Source: Massariosphaeria phaeospora (lineage: Eukaryota > Ascomycota > Dothideomycetes > Pleosporales). Taken from it: DNA of 64,000 nt. Both the position numbers and the translations under genes were made by a program. The stretch's first letter is position 1. Every line of letters starts with the position of its first letter. Below the pieces are notes generated by a model. It did no database searches, was not told the DNA's origin, and saw only the letters and a program-made list of their open reading frames with translations. The stretch is taken from positions 62,001 through 126,000 of the forward strand of contig JAADJZ010000035.1 of assembly GCA_011032825.1 (NCBI GenBank). The letters are read 5' to 3'. Shown piece by piece: positions 12,418 to 21,810 of the stretch.

Positions 12418-14527
12418 CTATGCTCGTGCGCGCAGCGCTTAAAAAACACTAAAACACTAAACAAGCTACTAACTTTAACGCGTTGCATTTTAACTACTAC
12501 AACAGCTATAAAAGCTGCGCTTGCAGCAATTAAATTGCTTAAGCTAGAAAAAAAATTTACGTACTAAGAAATAGCTAATAAGTTTAACGTAAATAGAACT
12601 ATACTGTTTTGAAAACACCAAAGCCGTTAGAGTACGCAAGAAGCCTAAAGAATCAACTAACAAAAGCTTAGCTTACAATAAAAAATAGAACTCGTAAGCT
12701 ATATTAAAAACTTTACAAAGAAAAAACTGCTTTCTACGAAAAAAATAATACAAAATTTTGTATTCTAGATAGCTACAAAGCTTGTAAGCAACGTTTAAGT
12801 AACGCGCTTTTTCTACTAACAAAACAATTATCTCGTTTCTAAATAGTTTTTTAAAATAAACTCTTTTTGCTACAACGCTAATTTAAACGTTAAGTACGCG
12901 CTGTATTTTAACTTGCTGCATGCTAAAATAAAGTAGTACAACGTACAGCCGCGTTACTACTATAATATAAATAAAAAGAGTTTTATAATTAGTATAACAA
13001 GTTGCTTAAAACAAGTGTTTACTCAATAGCAATAAAAGAAAAAAAAAGTACGAGCATTACTCTAAAATAGCTTTTGTAAGTAGATAACTTTTTTAGCAAC
13101 TATTTGCGCCAATAGAAACGCTTTGCTGCTTAGTTTTATTTTTTAAGCGTTATTAGAGTTACTGTAGTTAAGCTAGGTAGCTAACGTTAAAGTAAAAAAG
13201 CACAACGTTTTTATTACTTTATTCTCGTCTAGCTAGACGAACAATAACGTTGGATTAGCATAGCTTAAGCAGGTTTTTAACTGCTGCACAAAAAAAAAAG
13301 CGCGTAAAAAAAAACTAGCGTTTTTTTATACTTAATAGCTATAGCAGTTACTTTACATAGAATTTTATCAACTACTACAACTTCTATTGTATACTTTTTG
13401 CTATATTTCTGCTTTACAGTATTTATACACTTTAGCTACTTAACGTTGTTTACTTTAAACTTTTCTTTAGCGCTTACTTTAAAAAGCTTACTAATTACTT
13501 TTAAAAAACACAAAAGCTCTTTGCAGTAAAGAAAAGAAACTTTTTTCTACTATTCTAGAAAGCGTAAGAGTTTTTTTTTACAACAAAAATTATTTTTAAG
13601 TTTTTTAAAGCTACTAGTATATAGCCTATAGAGCTAGAAGTTATACTTAATTAGTTCTAGAAAGAAAAGAATAAAAAGCAAAGAAATAGTAAATTACGGT
13701 CTTTAGCACTTAAAGATAGTAACTAGCGTAAGATAGAGCGTTTTCTACGCTTTGCAGTAAAGAATAACGCTACAGGAGAAGCAAAGTTGCTCTTTTAAAC
13801 GCTCTACTAACTCTAAGTGCAAAACGAGCTACTACACTATAAGAACGATGAGCTGAGAGAAGCGCTTACTATTAAGAAAAAGCAAAAAAAGCGCGGCAAG
13901 CCTCTCGACCTACAGCAGCGCGAGGAGTACCATAGTAGTGCTGTCTTCTAGTCTCTGCGGAAGATTAGAGAGGCACGTGCACAGAAAGCAGTGAAATAAC
14001 AAGAAGAGCATAAGAAGCAGCTTGCAAAGGCGAACAGAAAGGAGCTCCTAGCTGCTGCCAAGCTACTCCGAGAGCAGCAGGCAGAGGAGAGGCGTGTAGC
14101 GAGAGAGGAGGCCAAGGTAGTGCGTGCCAGGGAGCAGGCTGAGAAAGAAGCCGCGCGCGCTGCTTAGATCGCAGCCCAAAACACCAAGAGAGCACTTCAA
14201 ACTACCTAGAAGGGCAAGCGCAAAGCTTCAGGTCCTCCTCTACCGAAGCCTAAGTGACAGAGACGCGGTGGCGGCTCTGCAGCTGTTGCGGAGCCCCCAG
14301 AAGCTGCACTAGAGGCTCCACCCAAAGTCAACTCCTACGGCCGCGCTATTAAGCTTCCACGTAAATATAATTAGTATAAGTTGATCGCAAGCATATATAC
14401 AGTCGCTCTACTAAACAATATCGTGATAATAACTATTGTGGCTGCTGCAATAACCTCATCTTTGAAGTAGTAAGCATGGTGTTTCCCGGGCGCCGCGCGA
14501 CTCCGGGCGCCGCGCGCACGGGCACGG
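12418..14527 (+). mobile_element. Pogo-like element B, RIP-mutated on the left, nearly intact on the right
   Basis: Element B begins straight after the TA that ends element A and stops before the TA at 14528-14529. Its protein order follows element A: helix-turn-helix near 12550, catalytic Asp region near 12965, and a basic coiled C-terminal tail at 13970-14370. The right terminus carries CCGTGCCCGTGCGCGCGGCG in reverse complement; the left terminus has the C-to-T-mutated equivalent CTATGCTCGTGCGCGCAGCG and lacks part of an internal palindrome. From about 13,820 base composition jumps to normal and stops become sparse, mostly TAG. Confidence 0.75.
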
Positions 14528-14529
14528 TA

Positions 14530-16633
14530 CAGTGTTGGCGCACGTGCCGACCGGAACGCGTGACGATCGCCCCATCGAGATTATCACCACTACAAACATG
14601 AGGATGTAACAACAGCAGCAATAGCTATTATTGCAAGACCTTTTGGTGGATTGATACATTGATTATAATAAACAATTTGTACTACTTAGATTATGTGTAT
14701 CTAGTCGGCAGCTTGACAGCGCGGCCGCTGCGGGCAACCTTGGCTAGAACAGCAGGTACGACTTTAGCAGGTGCTGCAGCAGCACCAAAACGCTTCTGTC
14801 GCTTTGCCTTTAGAGTAGTTGTAGCCGAAGCTTTGCGCTTAGCTGTTTGGGAAGTTTGGATAGGTTTCTGAGTGTTTTGGAGCGCCTTTCGAGCTGCCGC
14901 AGAAGCTGCCTTTTCTGCTTTCTCCTTCTTACGCTTCTTTCGCTTTGCTGCAGTCGCTACACGCTTCTCCTCTTTAAGCTTCTTGTTGTATAAAGCGTTA
15001 GCAGCTTGGAGCTGCTTCATCTAAGCTTTTTGAAGTTTCTCCTCTTTAGCTAGTCGCTTGTTCGTGCGCTTACGTGCCTTACTCTCAGCCATCTTACGCG
15101 GTGACTAGAACACAGCTCCACTATGATACTCCTTCCTCTGCTGCAAGTCAAGGACCTTGCCCTTCTTATTGTGCTTCTTTTTAGTAGTAAGAGCCTCGCG
15201 TAGGCCCTCATTCTTATTAGTAAGAAGCTCGTTTTGGTTGGCCAAGTGGTGGATCATGGAGGACACTTGTTTGAGATTAGACGACGACGTATTAGCCGCT
15301 GCTCGTAAGAGACGATCGGCCTCACGCTAGGTAGGGCTAGGCTTGTTTGCTGGCTTGTTTAGAGGCTTTGGCGGGAAGCGCTTCATGACTCTCTCTCGAT
15401 CCATAGGCCATATACCGGTGGCAGCAAAAGACTGCAAGATCGTCTGCTTCTTGAAGCTTGCCTGCTAGGCGTTCCAGAACAACAAAAAGAAGTCGCCCTT
15501 CTTGATTGGGACTAGCCCTTGGCTGCGCTGGGTGTGTTCTGCAAGCTTTTTGGAGTAGGCCTTACTTAGCGGCCCGAAGCAAACTACATCTAGCGGCTGC
15601 AGCGTATGAGTACTATGAGGTGGAAATACAGCAACATAGATCTTGTGAGTAAGGCAGTAGTGTAAAAAGTCCTCCGTAAGGTGGCTGCTGTGGCCGTCGA
15701 GGATAAGTAAGCGCCAGTTTCTCCTATGCCGCGCTTTTTTCTTCGTGCAGCGGTCGAAAACCTGCTCTAACTAGGCCAATTCTACGTCATTATTCGTCCA
15801 TCCAGATGGTGTTGAAGCCACAAAAACGTCGTGTACGCCGGGCTTGATATCAGCTACCTATGACGATTGTAGAGTACAGTTTGCAGACTCGTAGATTAGG
15901 CCAGGCGGCAGCGCAGTCCCATCAGCGCAAACTGCAGCGACAGTTGTTATCCAGGTACGTAAGCCATCTTGGAGGGCTGCAGTAACCTCACGCTTCTCCC
16001 ATTGGGCCCTTGTGAAGGTCCTTTTCGATCGTCCGATTACACCTATCATGAAGCCTTTTTCGTCCATATTGTAGCTATTCTCGGGCAGAATCTCATGCTC
16101 CTCCATCTTGCCGTGTAGCAGGTCAAAGTATAGCTTGTACTTGATATATGAGTCGGCTGTGTGGCGCGTAGCGTCCATGGCGGTGGTGTATTTTGAGATG
16201 AGCTCGTCCTCGTGGCGGTGCTTGAAGCGCGTCACCCAGGCCAAAGAAACGCGTTCGTGAGCTATCGTAGAGGCAAAATTTTGTATCATGGCTCGAGTAG
16301 GTGGTAGCCCACGCTTAGTCAAGTCTCTAATGTAGAGTACAAGCTCCTCCTCTTGTTGTGGCGTAAGTTTCTTCTGGTCGAAGATTTTAGCTGTTCTTGA
16401 GCCCTGACGGCCTTGGTGTCTTCGCGCCAACGTAACTCGATCTACGCCAAACCAGTCAGCATACTCCTGGTATACAAGATCATCTCCTAGAGCGCGCGAT
16501 TTAATTGCTGCAATTGCTTCTTCAACTGGGGTCATGGTGGTAGAGTTATCGCGTGTTGAAGTTGGGGTGTCAGTGGCGTCGATTGAAGTTCGGCGGTCGG
16601 CACGCGTTCCGGTCGGCACGTGCGCCAACACGG
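14530..16633 (-). mobile_element. Pogo-like element C with 33-bp TIRs and TA duplication
   Basis: The 33-bp terminal inverted repeats are identical except at one position: 14530-14562 and the reverse complement of 16601-16633, sharing GTGTTGGCGCACGTGCCGAC. TA flanks both sides (14528-14529, 16634-16635), the left one shared with element B. The length is 2,104 bp. The element carries one transposase gene on the minus strand and is far less mutated than its neighbours, so it is the youngest of the three or escaped most RIP. Confidence 0.88.
14691..16535 (-). pseudogene. Pogo-type DDE transposase with six in-frame TAG stops
   Basis: The start chosen is the ATG at 16535, reading MTPVEEAIAAIKSRALGDDL, the psq-type DNA-binding helix-turn-helix. 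A CENP-B-like helix-turn-helix follows (TPQQEEELVLYIRDLTKRGL). The catalytic core shows YNMDEKGFMIG (first Asp), LILDGHSSH (second Asp) and LQPLDVVCFGPLSKAY (third Asp region). A long Lys/Arg/Glu/Ala-rich tail ends the protein at 14691. The frame stays open across the element apart from TAG codons at 15858, 15771, 15465, 15327, 15105 and 15021 (lowest coordinate of each). Each could arise from CAG by one C-to-T change. Without those stops the length (about 610 codons) fits pogo transposases. Inactive as it stands. Confidence 0.85.
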
Positions 16634-16799
16634 TACTCGAACTCGCAAAATCTCGTACGAAGTACTTAGTCGGACCTAGTACTTTGACCTGCGGACCTGC
16701 CGCTTCCGCCGTGCCTTGTACGAAAACTTTCTCTGCACGTGTACTTTCTCTTCTCTTTCTTCTTCATCTTCTTCTCGCTAGAGCGCGATTTGCGTACTA

Positions 16800-17070
16800 G
16801 CTGCGGCATGTAGTTCAGTATCCATAAGCCGCGATGTACGTACTATGCAACTTCATTGGACAACAGGCGTCCAACATAACAACGATCTATTGCCTTAGCT
16901 GCTGCATGTAATTGGTACTTATAAGCCTCACAGATGCGCGCCTTTTCCCTATTCATGATAAAAGCGGTACGCGCAACGAGAAAGGCGCCCCAACAACGAC
17001 CTACCGCGTTGGCAGCTGCGTGTAGTTTGGTACTCACAAGCCGCACTGATGCGCGATCGTCTAATTCCTA
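16800..17070. repeat. Degenerate tandem repeat, about 100-115 bp period, near three copies
   Basis: The core GCTGC(G/A)(G/T)CATGTAGTT..GTAC..ATAAGCC.C recurs starting near 16800, 16899 and 17012. The second and third copies extend to the left with CAACAACGA(T/C)CTA and to the right with GATGCGCG. The repeat lies between element C and the promoter of the next gene. It contains no credible coding sequence. It may be a remnant of a further transposon end or a local minisatellite. Confidence 0.55.
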
Positions 17071-17268
17071 TGCGCTACCGACATGCGGATACGGTCGATG
17101 GCCATGCCTCGTTCGTTCAGGCCACTGAAGGCTTGAGAGTGAACTAGAAGACATGATCTTTATCTCCAGCGGGGTATAAAGCTTCAACGGGCGAATGCGT
17201 TGTGCAGAAAGTCATCGCAACGGCACGACCAGCGTGTTTTAAGGTTCATTCAGGCCAGTCCCTTCACC

Positions 17269-18960
17269 ATGCGCTACCTTCCTACTCTCGCCGGGTACCC
17301 TCTTCTCACCGTTCCTGCATTTGGTAGGGAATCCTATCCGAATCAGTCCTTCTCGTCAAGATGCGTCGCTCTCGCAAATAATCTCACAGTCCCCGGGTAT
17401 GCCATCAACGTCAACATCGCCGAGTTCCTTCCAGCGAACGCGACCATCGACCACGCGGCCGAAGGCGTTGACGCGACGTGCGCTGCTGCTTGGCCTGCTC
17501 CGCCGTTGCCGAGCGACATCTGCAGGTTGGTGTTGAGGGTCGCAACGAGCAATGCGAGCGAAATTCTGCTCGAAACATGGTTGCCTGAAGAATGGAACGG
17601 AAGGTTCCTGAGCGTCGGAAATGGGGGCTTGGCTGGATGTAAGTCGCGGAAGGTTTTGTTGCACCTTATGTTCACAAGTACGGATAGGTTGACTTACCAA
17701 TTTCCAGGTGTCCAATATCCGGACCTAGCCTTTGGAACCTCCTACGGTTTTGCCACGGCTGGCCACAACGCTGGCCACAACGGTACCTCCGGCGCGTCCT
17801 TATTCCACCGGCCCCATGTCCTCGAGGATCTTGTGTGGCGCTCTGTCTATGTTGGTACAATGGTTGGCAAGGATGTCACTCGTCAAATCTACGGTCGTGA
17901 CGCCGGCAAGTCGTACTACACCGGTTGCTCGATGGGCGGCCGCCAGGGTTTCAAGGCCGTACAGAAGAACCCCGAGCTCTTCGATGGCGTGATAGCCGGG
18001 GCCCCCGGCATTGCGGTCCTCACGTCTCACTTCGCCTTATTTGGACATGCGGTTAACACACTCAGATCGAATACAAGCGATGGGTATCTGACGACCGAGG
18101 ATTGGACCGTGGTGCAAGACGAAGTGCTGAAGCAATGTGATGAGCTCGATGGCGCGAAAGATGGGATTGTGGAAGATGTGCGACAATGTCATCCCGATCT
18201 CGCGACTCTACTCTGTACTCAGAATCAGAGCGCGTGTTTGACCTCACCTCAGCTATCAACTATCGAGGCTCTCTTTGCCCCTATCAAGACCTCGAATGGC
18301 ACAGTTCTGCATCCGGGCCCATCCCATAGCTTCGAAGTCGCTCTCACGGCCATCCTCCAAAGCCCCGAGGTCGCAAATTGGATAGTAGAGTGGTGGCGCT
18401 ACGTTGTCTACGAGGATGAGACCTGGGACCCGGCGTCCTGGACATTAGCTGACCTCTTCGCGGCTCGGACTCAGAACCCATTCGACTTCGACACATTGGA
18501 TGCTGATCTCTCCGCATTTCAGGCGCGTGGTGGCAAACTTCTCCACTGGCACGGGCAGGCTGACCCATACCTCGCGGTCGGTATTTCGGATACCTACTAC
18601 AACAGCGTACTCCATACACTCAACACAACTGTATCCAAGCTCGACGAGTTCTACCGCTATTTTCGCATATCCGGTATGGACCATTGCTTTGGGGGCCCGG
18701 GTACGAATTATCTCGGTCAATATGGCATGTCTGCTGCAGGTGACAGCCCGGATGACAATATGCTGACAAGAATCGTTGAGTGGGTGGAAAATAGTGATGC
18801 GCCGGAGATCGTGCGGGGTACTAAGTTCGTGAACGATTCCAGAGAGGCTGGCGTCGCTTTCACTAGGCGGCATTGTAAGCATCCGAGAGTGAATGTGTAC
18901 AAGGGCAGCGAGGACGGAACGGACGAGGATGGTTGGGAGTGTGTCGAGGGGAAGATTTAG
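17269..18960 (+). CDS. Tannase/feruloyl esterase family protein, probably secreted
   Basis: Carboxylesterase of the tannase/feruloyl esterase family, which cleaves gallate or hydroxycinnamate esters in plant material. Start taken at ATG 17269, giving a hydrophobic N-terminus; TATAAA lies near 17175. One intron (17639-17707, 69 bp, GT..AG) is inferred because its removal joins GLAGC to VQYPDLAFGTSYGFATAGHN, the conserved family sequence; since 69 is a multiple of three the frame stays open through it. The spliced product is 540 residues, normal for the family. Catalytic features: Ser in GCSMGGRQG (about residue 198), Asp in HWHGQADPY (about 407) and His in GMDHCFGG (about 448). The CS and HC pairs form the family's CS-D-HC motif. 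Many Asn-X-Ser/Thr sites suit secretion. The exact substrate cannot be read from sequence. Confidence 0.93.
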   Translation: MRYLPTLAGYPLLTVPAFGRESYPNQSFSSRCVALANNLTVPGYAINVNIAEFLPANATIDHAAEGVDATCAAAWPAPPLPSDICRLVLRVATSNASEILLETWLPEEWNGRFLSVGNGGLAGCKSRKVLLHLMFTSTDRLTYQFPGVQYPDLAFGTSYGFATAGHNAGHNGTSGASLFHRPHVLEDLVWRSVYVGTMVGKDVTRQIYGRDAGKSYYTGCSMGGRQGFKAVQKNPELFDGVIAGAPGIAVLTSHFALFGHAVNTLRSNTSDGYLTTEDWTVVQDEVLKQCDELDGAKDGIVEDVRQCHPDLATLLCTQNQSACLTSPQLSTIEALFAPIKTSNGTVLHPGPSHSFEVALTAILQSPEVANWIVEWWRYVVYEDETWDPASWTLADLFAARTQNPFDFDTLDADLSAFQARGGKLLHWHGQADPYLAVGISDTYYNSVLHTLNTTVSKLDEFYRYFRISGMDHCFGGPGTNYLGQYGMSAAGDSPDDNMLTRIVEWVENSDAPEIVRGTKFVNDSREAGVAFTRRHCKHPRVNVYKGSEDGTDEDGWECVEGKI

Positions 18961-19446
18961 GATGTGGAATGAGAACGTCACGAGATTGATATTGGAACAT
19001 GGTCCTGACTCACCGACAACCGCGTTAGATCCATGCCGGACTTGACCAATCCGCGTGGCATGAGCAGAAGGGCTTTTTAGGGGGCGACAGTGGCGGGATA
19101 CCTTGCGCTTCTTTAGTTCGGTGGATACAGGCAATGATTGATGGCTGGTTCTGCAAAACCAAGGAAAGTGTAGCGAACGTGGCCATTAAAAAGCGAAGTC
19201 GATAGCCCGAGATTTCAAATACAGTGTTTGGTTAAACGCACTCCCGCAGATGTCCAATTGGGAAAGACACAAAAACCGACCTCGCGGCGTAGCGAATCTA
19301 CATCTAAATGAACGAGCAGGAATTAGCCAGATTGAGAAGACGTGGGGCATAACCAAGAGCCCCACCTCTTCGTGCCATACAAATGGATGCGATAACTTCA
19401 ATGGAAGACCGACAAGCCCAACTCCCACTCCCAATTCGAAAGCGCA
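18961..19446. other. Intergenic region
   Basis: About 490 bp between two plus-strand genes. It should hold the 3' end of the esterase transcript and the promoter of the next gene. No RNA gene, repeat or transposon piece is visible. Confidence 0.5.
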
Positions 19447-20256
19447 ATGTTTGTTCCCGTCCTGTTTGTATGCGCTGGTGTTGTCGCCCAGGCGTCAGCG
19501 GCGTGCGACCGAACAATGCTCCAGAAAGCCACGGTAGCATACGTTCAAGCACAAGCTGCTGGCCAGCCAGATCTACTTCCATTAGCAAAAAACGTTAGCT
19601 ACCTAGAGAACGATGCGCCCATGGATATCAAGAAGGGCGTCCTCTCCCAACCAGTAACCATCGACTTCGACCGCAGTCTCCACGATACCACTACGTGCAC
19701 CGCATTCACGGAGCTGTCTGCGGCAACCAACAAGCATCCTTATGTGATAAACACGCGCCTACTCTTCACCGGGGATACGATCACGGCCATCGAGTCCGTG
19801 GTTGCAGACGACGGGGACTGGGTCTTCAATGCGACAAGCCAGCTGGCCTGGACCAAGACGGAGAAGTGGGACCCGATTCCAGAGGCAAAATGGGACAGCC
19901 GCGCGACCATCAAGGCGGCCGGCGATGCCTATCTCGATAGCTGGACCAACGGTAGCATCAAAGCGCCATACGGCACACCATGCGCGCGGCTCGAGGGTGG
20001 CATCTACACGGGCGAAAGGAACTCGTCTTCAAACTCGTGTTTTATGCCCGTCTTCCCTGAGCCCTTCACGATCCGAAACCGGCGATACGTCATCGATGAG
20101 TCCTTGGGCGGGCTGGCGATCTTCAACGACTTCCCGTTCATCGATTTGAAGAAGCCCAACGGCACAGCGAGCACCAACTTCTTCCGGGTGGAGGGCGGAC
20201 TGATTCGGTATATCCACGAGGTTACCGTGTGCTCGACCCGGGGATGTGGTAGATAG
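19447..20256 (+). CDS. Secreted DUF8021-like hypothetical protein
   Basis: A single-exon gene of 269 residues. The N-terminus MFVPVLFVCAGVVAQASA is a clear signal peptide, with cleavage likely before ACDRT. The mature part shows LPLAKNVSYLENDAPMDIKK, then RSLHDTTTCTAFTELSAATN and VADDGDWVFNA, followed by a Cys-containing second half (TPCARLEGG, SSSNSCFMPV, VCSTRGCGR). This order matches the fungal secreted family I know as DUF8021, predicted to have an NTF2-like fold. Six or more Cys and several N-glycosylation sites fit an extracellular protein. The function is unknown. It sits between an esterase and a peptidase, also secreted, but nothing proves joint regulation. The family name is from memory, without a search. 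Confidence 0.85.
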   Translation: MFVPVLFVCAGVVAQASAACDRTMLQKATVAYVQAQAAGQPDLLPLAKNVSYLENDAPMDIKKGVLSQPVTIDFDRSLHDTTTCTAFTELSAATNKHPYVINTRLLFTGDTITAIESVVADDGDWVFNATSQLAWTKTEKWDPIPEAKWDSRATIKAAGDAYLDSWTNGSIKAPYGTPCARLEGGIYTGERNSSSNSCFMPVFPEPFTIRNRRYVIDESLGGLAIFNDFPFIDLKKPNGTASTNFFRVEGGLIRYIHEVTVCSTRGCGR

Positions 20257-21810
20257 ATGGAAGGCGTGCGGCGAATATGGCCCGGGGAGGAGTGTATTCA
20301 AAGATCGGTTCGGTGTATGGCTGATGTGCCTCGTATGATCATCAGGATGTCGTTGGATGCACGCGCGGCAAACGTCATGATAAAATATGCACATGATCTG
20401 AAATGGACGAGTAAAGTACTCCGTAGCTCGAGATATAACAATGGAATCCTCTTCCGCTGACGCCTAAACAATGACAACGCAGAAAAGATTGGGGGGTCCG
20501 AAAGGGCACAGAGTTTGCCGACACCCGTCGAGCACGACACACATCGTAGCCATCGAAGTATCTCAGACCCTGACCTCGGATGTCTCCCAGAAGTCTCAGT
20601 TCGAGTTGGTGTCGACGCGGTTGGCGGGAACAGCTCGAGTCTCTCGAGCTCCGCCCCCGCCGACAAGAGTAGGCTAGGCCCAGGCTAGCATTGCCCTGGC
20701 TTAGCGCGGACGCTAGCGCCTAGCCGTGAACTGCCTCTTTCTACCACCTACTTCCAACACAGCTCAACTTACTCCGTACTTCGGATGAAATATCGCCGAT
20801 CGACTCGACCGAAGGAACTCTGCAGATAGTAAGGCTATGCCGACGGACTCACTAACCGCCTGTCGAACCGAATCCCATAGTTACACTCCGCAAGACGAAC
20901 CCGCGAAAGCCTTTGATCCTTCCTTATACCAATCCCACTGACCAACCCAGTCCAGTCAGTCAGTCAGTCAGTCAGTCGTCCAATCCTTCCGGATCCAAAA
21001 CCTCAGAACGTTTCAAATCACCACGTCTACGGCGTCGAACTGGGGCCCGCCTCTCACTTCCAAACCGAACCCCACCCCCGCAATTCAATCGATCAATCAG
21101 AGTTATGCAGTCATTGCTGACTATGTTGACCACCCACTAATGTCTAACGTAACTAATTTGATTCGCAACGGTATTTTTGCAGGACAAACAATCAGCACGT
21201 CTCCTCGCTAGCCATCCGTTAGTATCTTGTCATAGCCAATACACAATACCATCAAGACGAAATCCAGCTATCCTCTGCGAACGAATGCGGATATAATACC
21301 CACGGGCGTGGCTCGCAGACCACTACTTCGTCCCACTTATGCAATAGACATGTAGACAATACTTCAAGCCTTCCATCCACCGTGTCGCCTTTGAAATTGA
21401 CTTGTAGAAGTCAGACTCCTGAACTTCTTGCGGACTGCTGAATTTCCAAATACACGCCCGCCACTGTGCGGTCGCATAATCAGACAATTCTCTGTTTGGG
21501 ATATGTCGAGTTTCAATATATTAATTCTGGGTATTTGGAGCCTCTCCCCTCTCCTGAACATGGACCAACGTTGGCATGAGCAAAGAACGCATGTCAGGAT
21601 CTTTGCCCAGCAAGCGTCTATAACTCTGCTCCTGTCCGTCGTCCGAGGTGCCGACTCGCGTTGCCCCTACCCGCACCGCAGCCTTGACTCCTAGCCCCGA
21701 TCTTCAATCCTGCCCTCCCAGCCTTACTCCCAGTTTCCACCAGTACTTCCATCCCCACGCATTTCCCAGGCGCGGCTGCCACACCCTCACGACAACGGAC
21801 GAGACTCGTC
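20257..21810. other. Long intergenic region with a CAGT microsatellite
   Basis: About 1.55 kb with no convincing gene. Short open frames here have no recognisable composition or homology. It contains (CAGT)n at 20953-20977 and a GC-rich stretch near 20,640-20,720. The right part should hold the promoter of the peptidase gene. Confidence 0.5.
20953..20977. repeat. (CAGT)n microsatellite, six units
   Basis: Six consecutive CAGT units ending in C, in an intergenic region. Confidence 0.95.

Larger units (their letters stand above)
1..13850. other. AT-rich, RIP-mutated repeat block
   Basis: The block is very poor in G+C, rich in TA and poor in CA/TG, yet it keeps many CG dinucleotides such as repeated acgcg. 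That is the pattern expected when CpA is converted to TpA by repeat-induced point mutation. No open reading frame longer than about 80 codons survives over 13.8 kb on either strand, while recognisable transposon protein fragments full of TAA/TAG remain. No host gene is visible here. Between the named elements (roughly 1-740, 2.6-3.2, 7.2-8.7 and 9.1-9.4 kb) I see only unassignable AT-rich sequence of the same kind. Confidence 0.9.

Noticed and set aside
1..13850. Possible mitochondrial or centromeric origin of the AT-rich block
   Set aside because: Transposon protein remnants, retained CpG and C-to-T stop patterns indicate RIP-mutated nuclear repeats; nothing mitochondrial is seen. A centromere cannot be shown from sequence alone.
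18445..19134. 229-codon minus-strand open frame
   Set aside because: Overlaps the esterase 3' half, which has intact catalytic motifs on the other strand.
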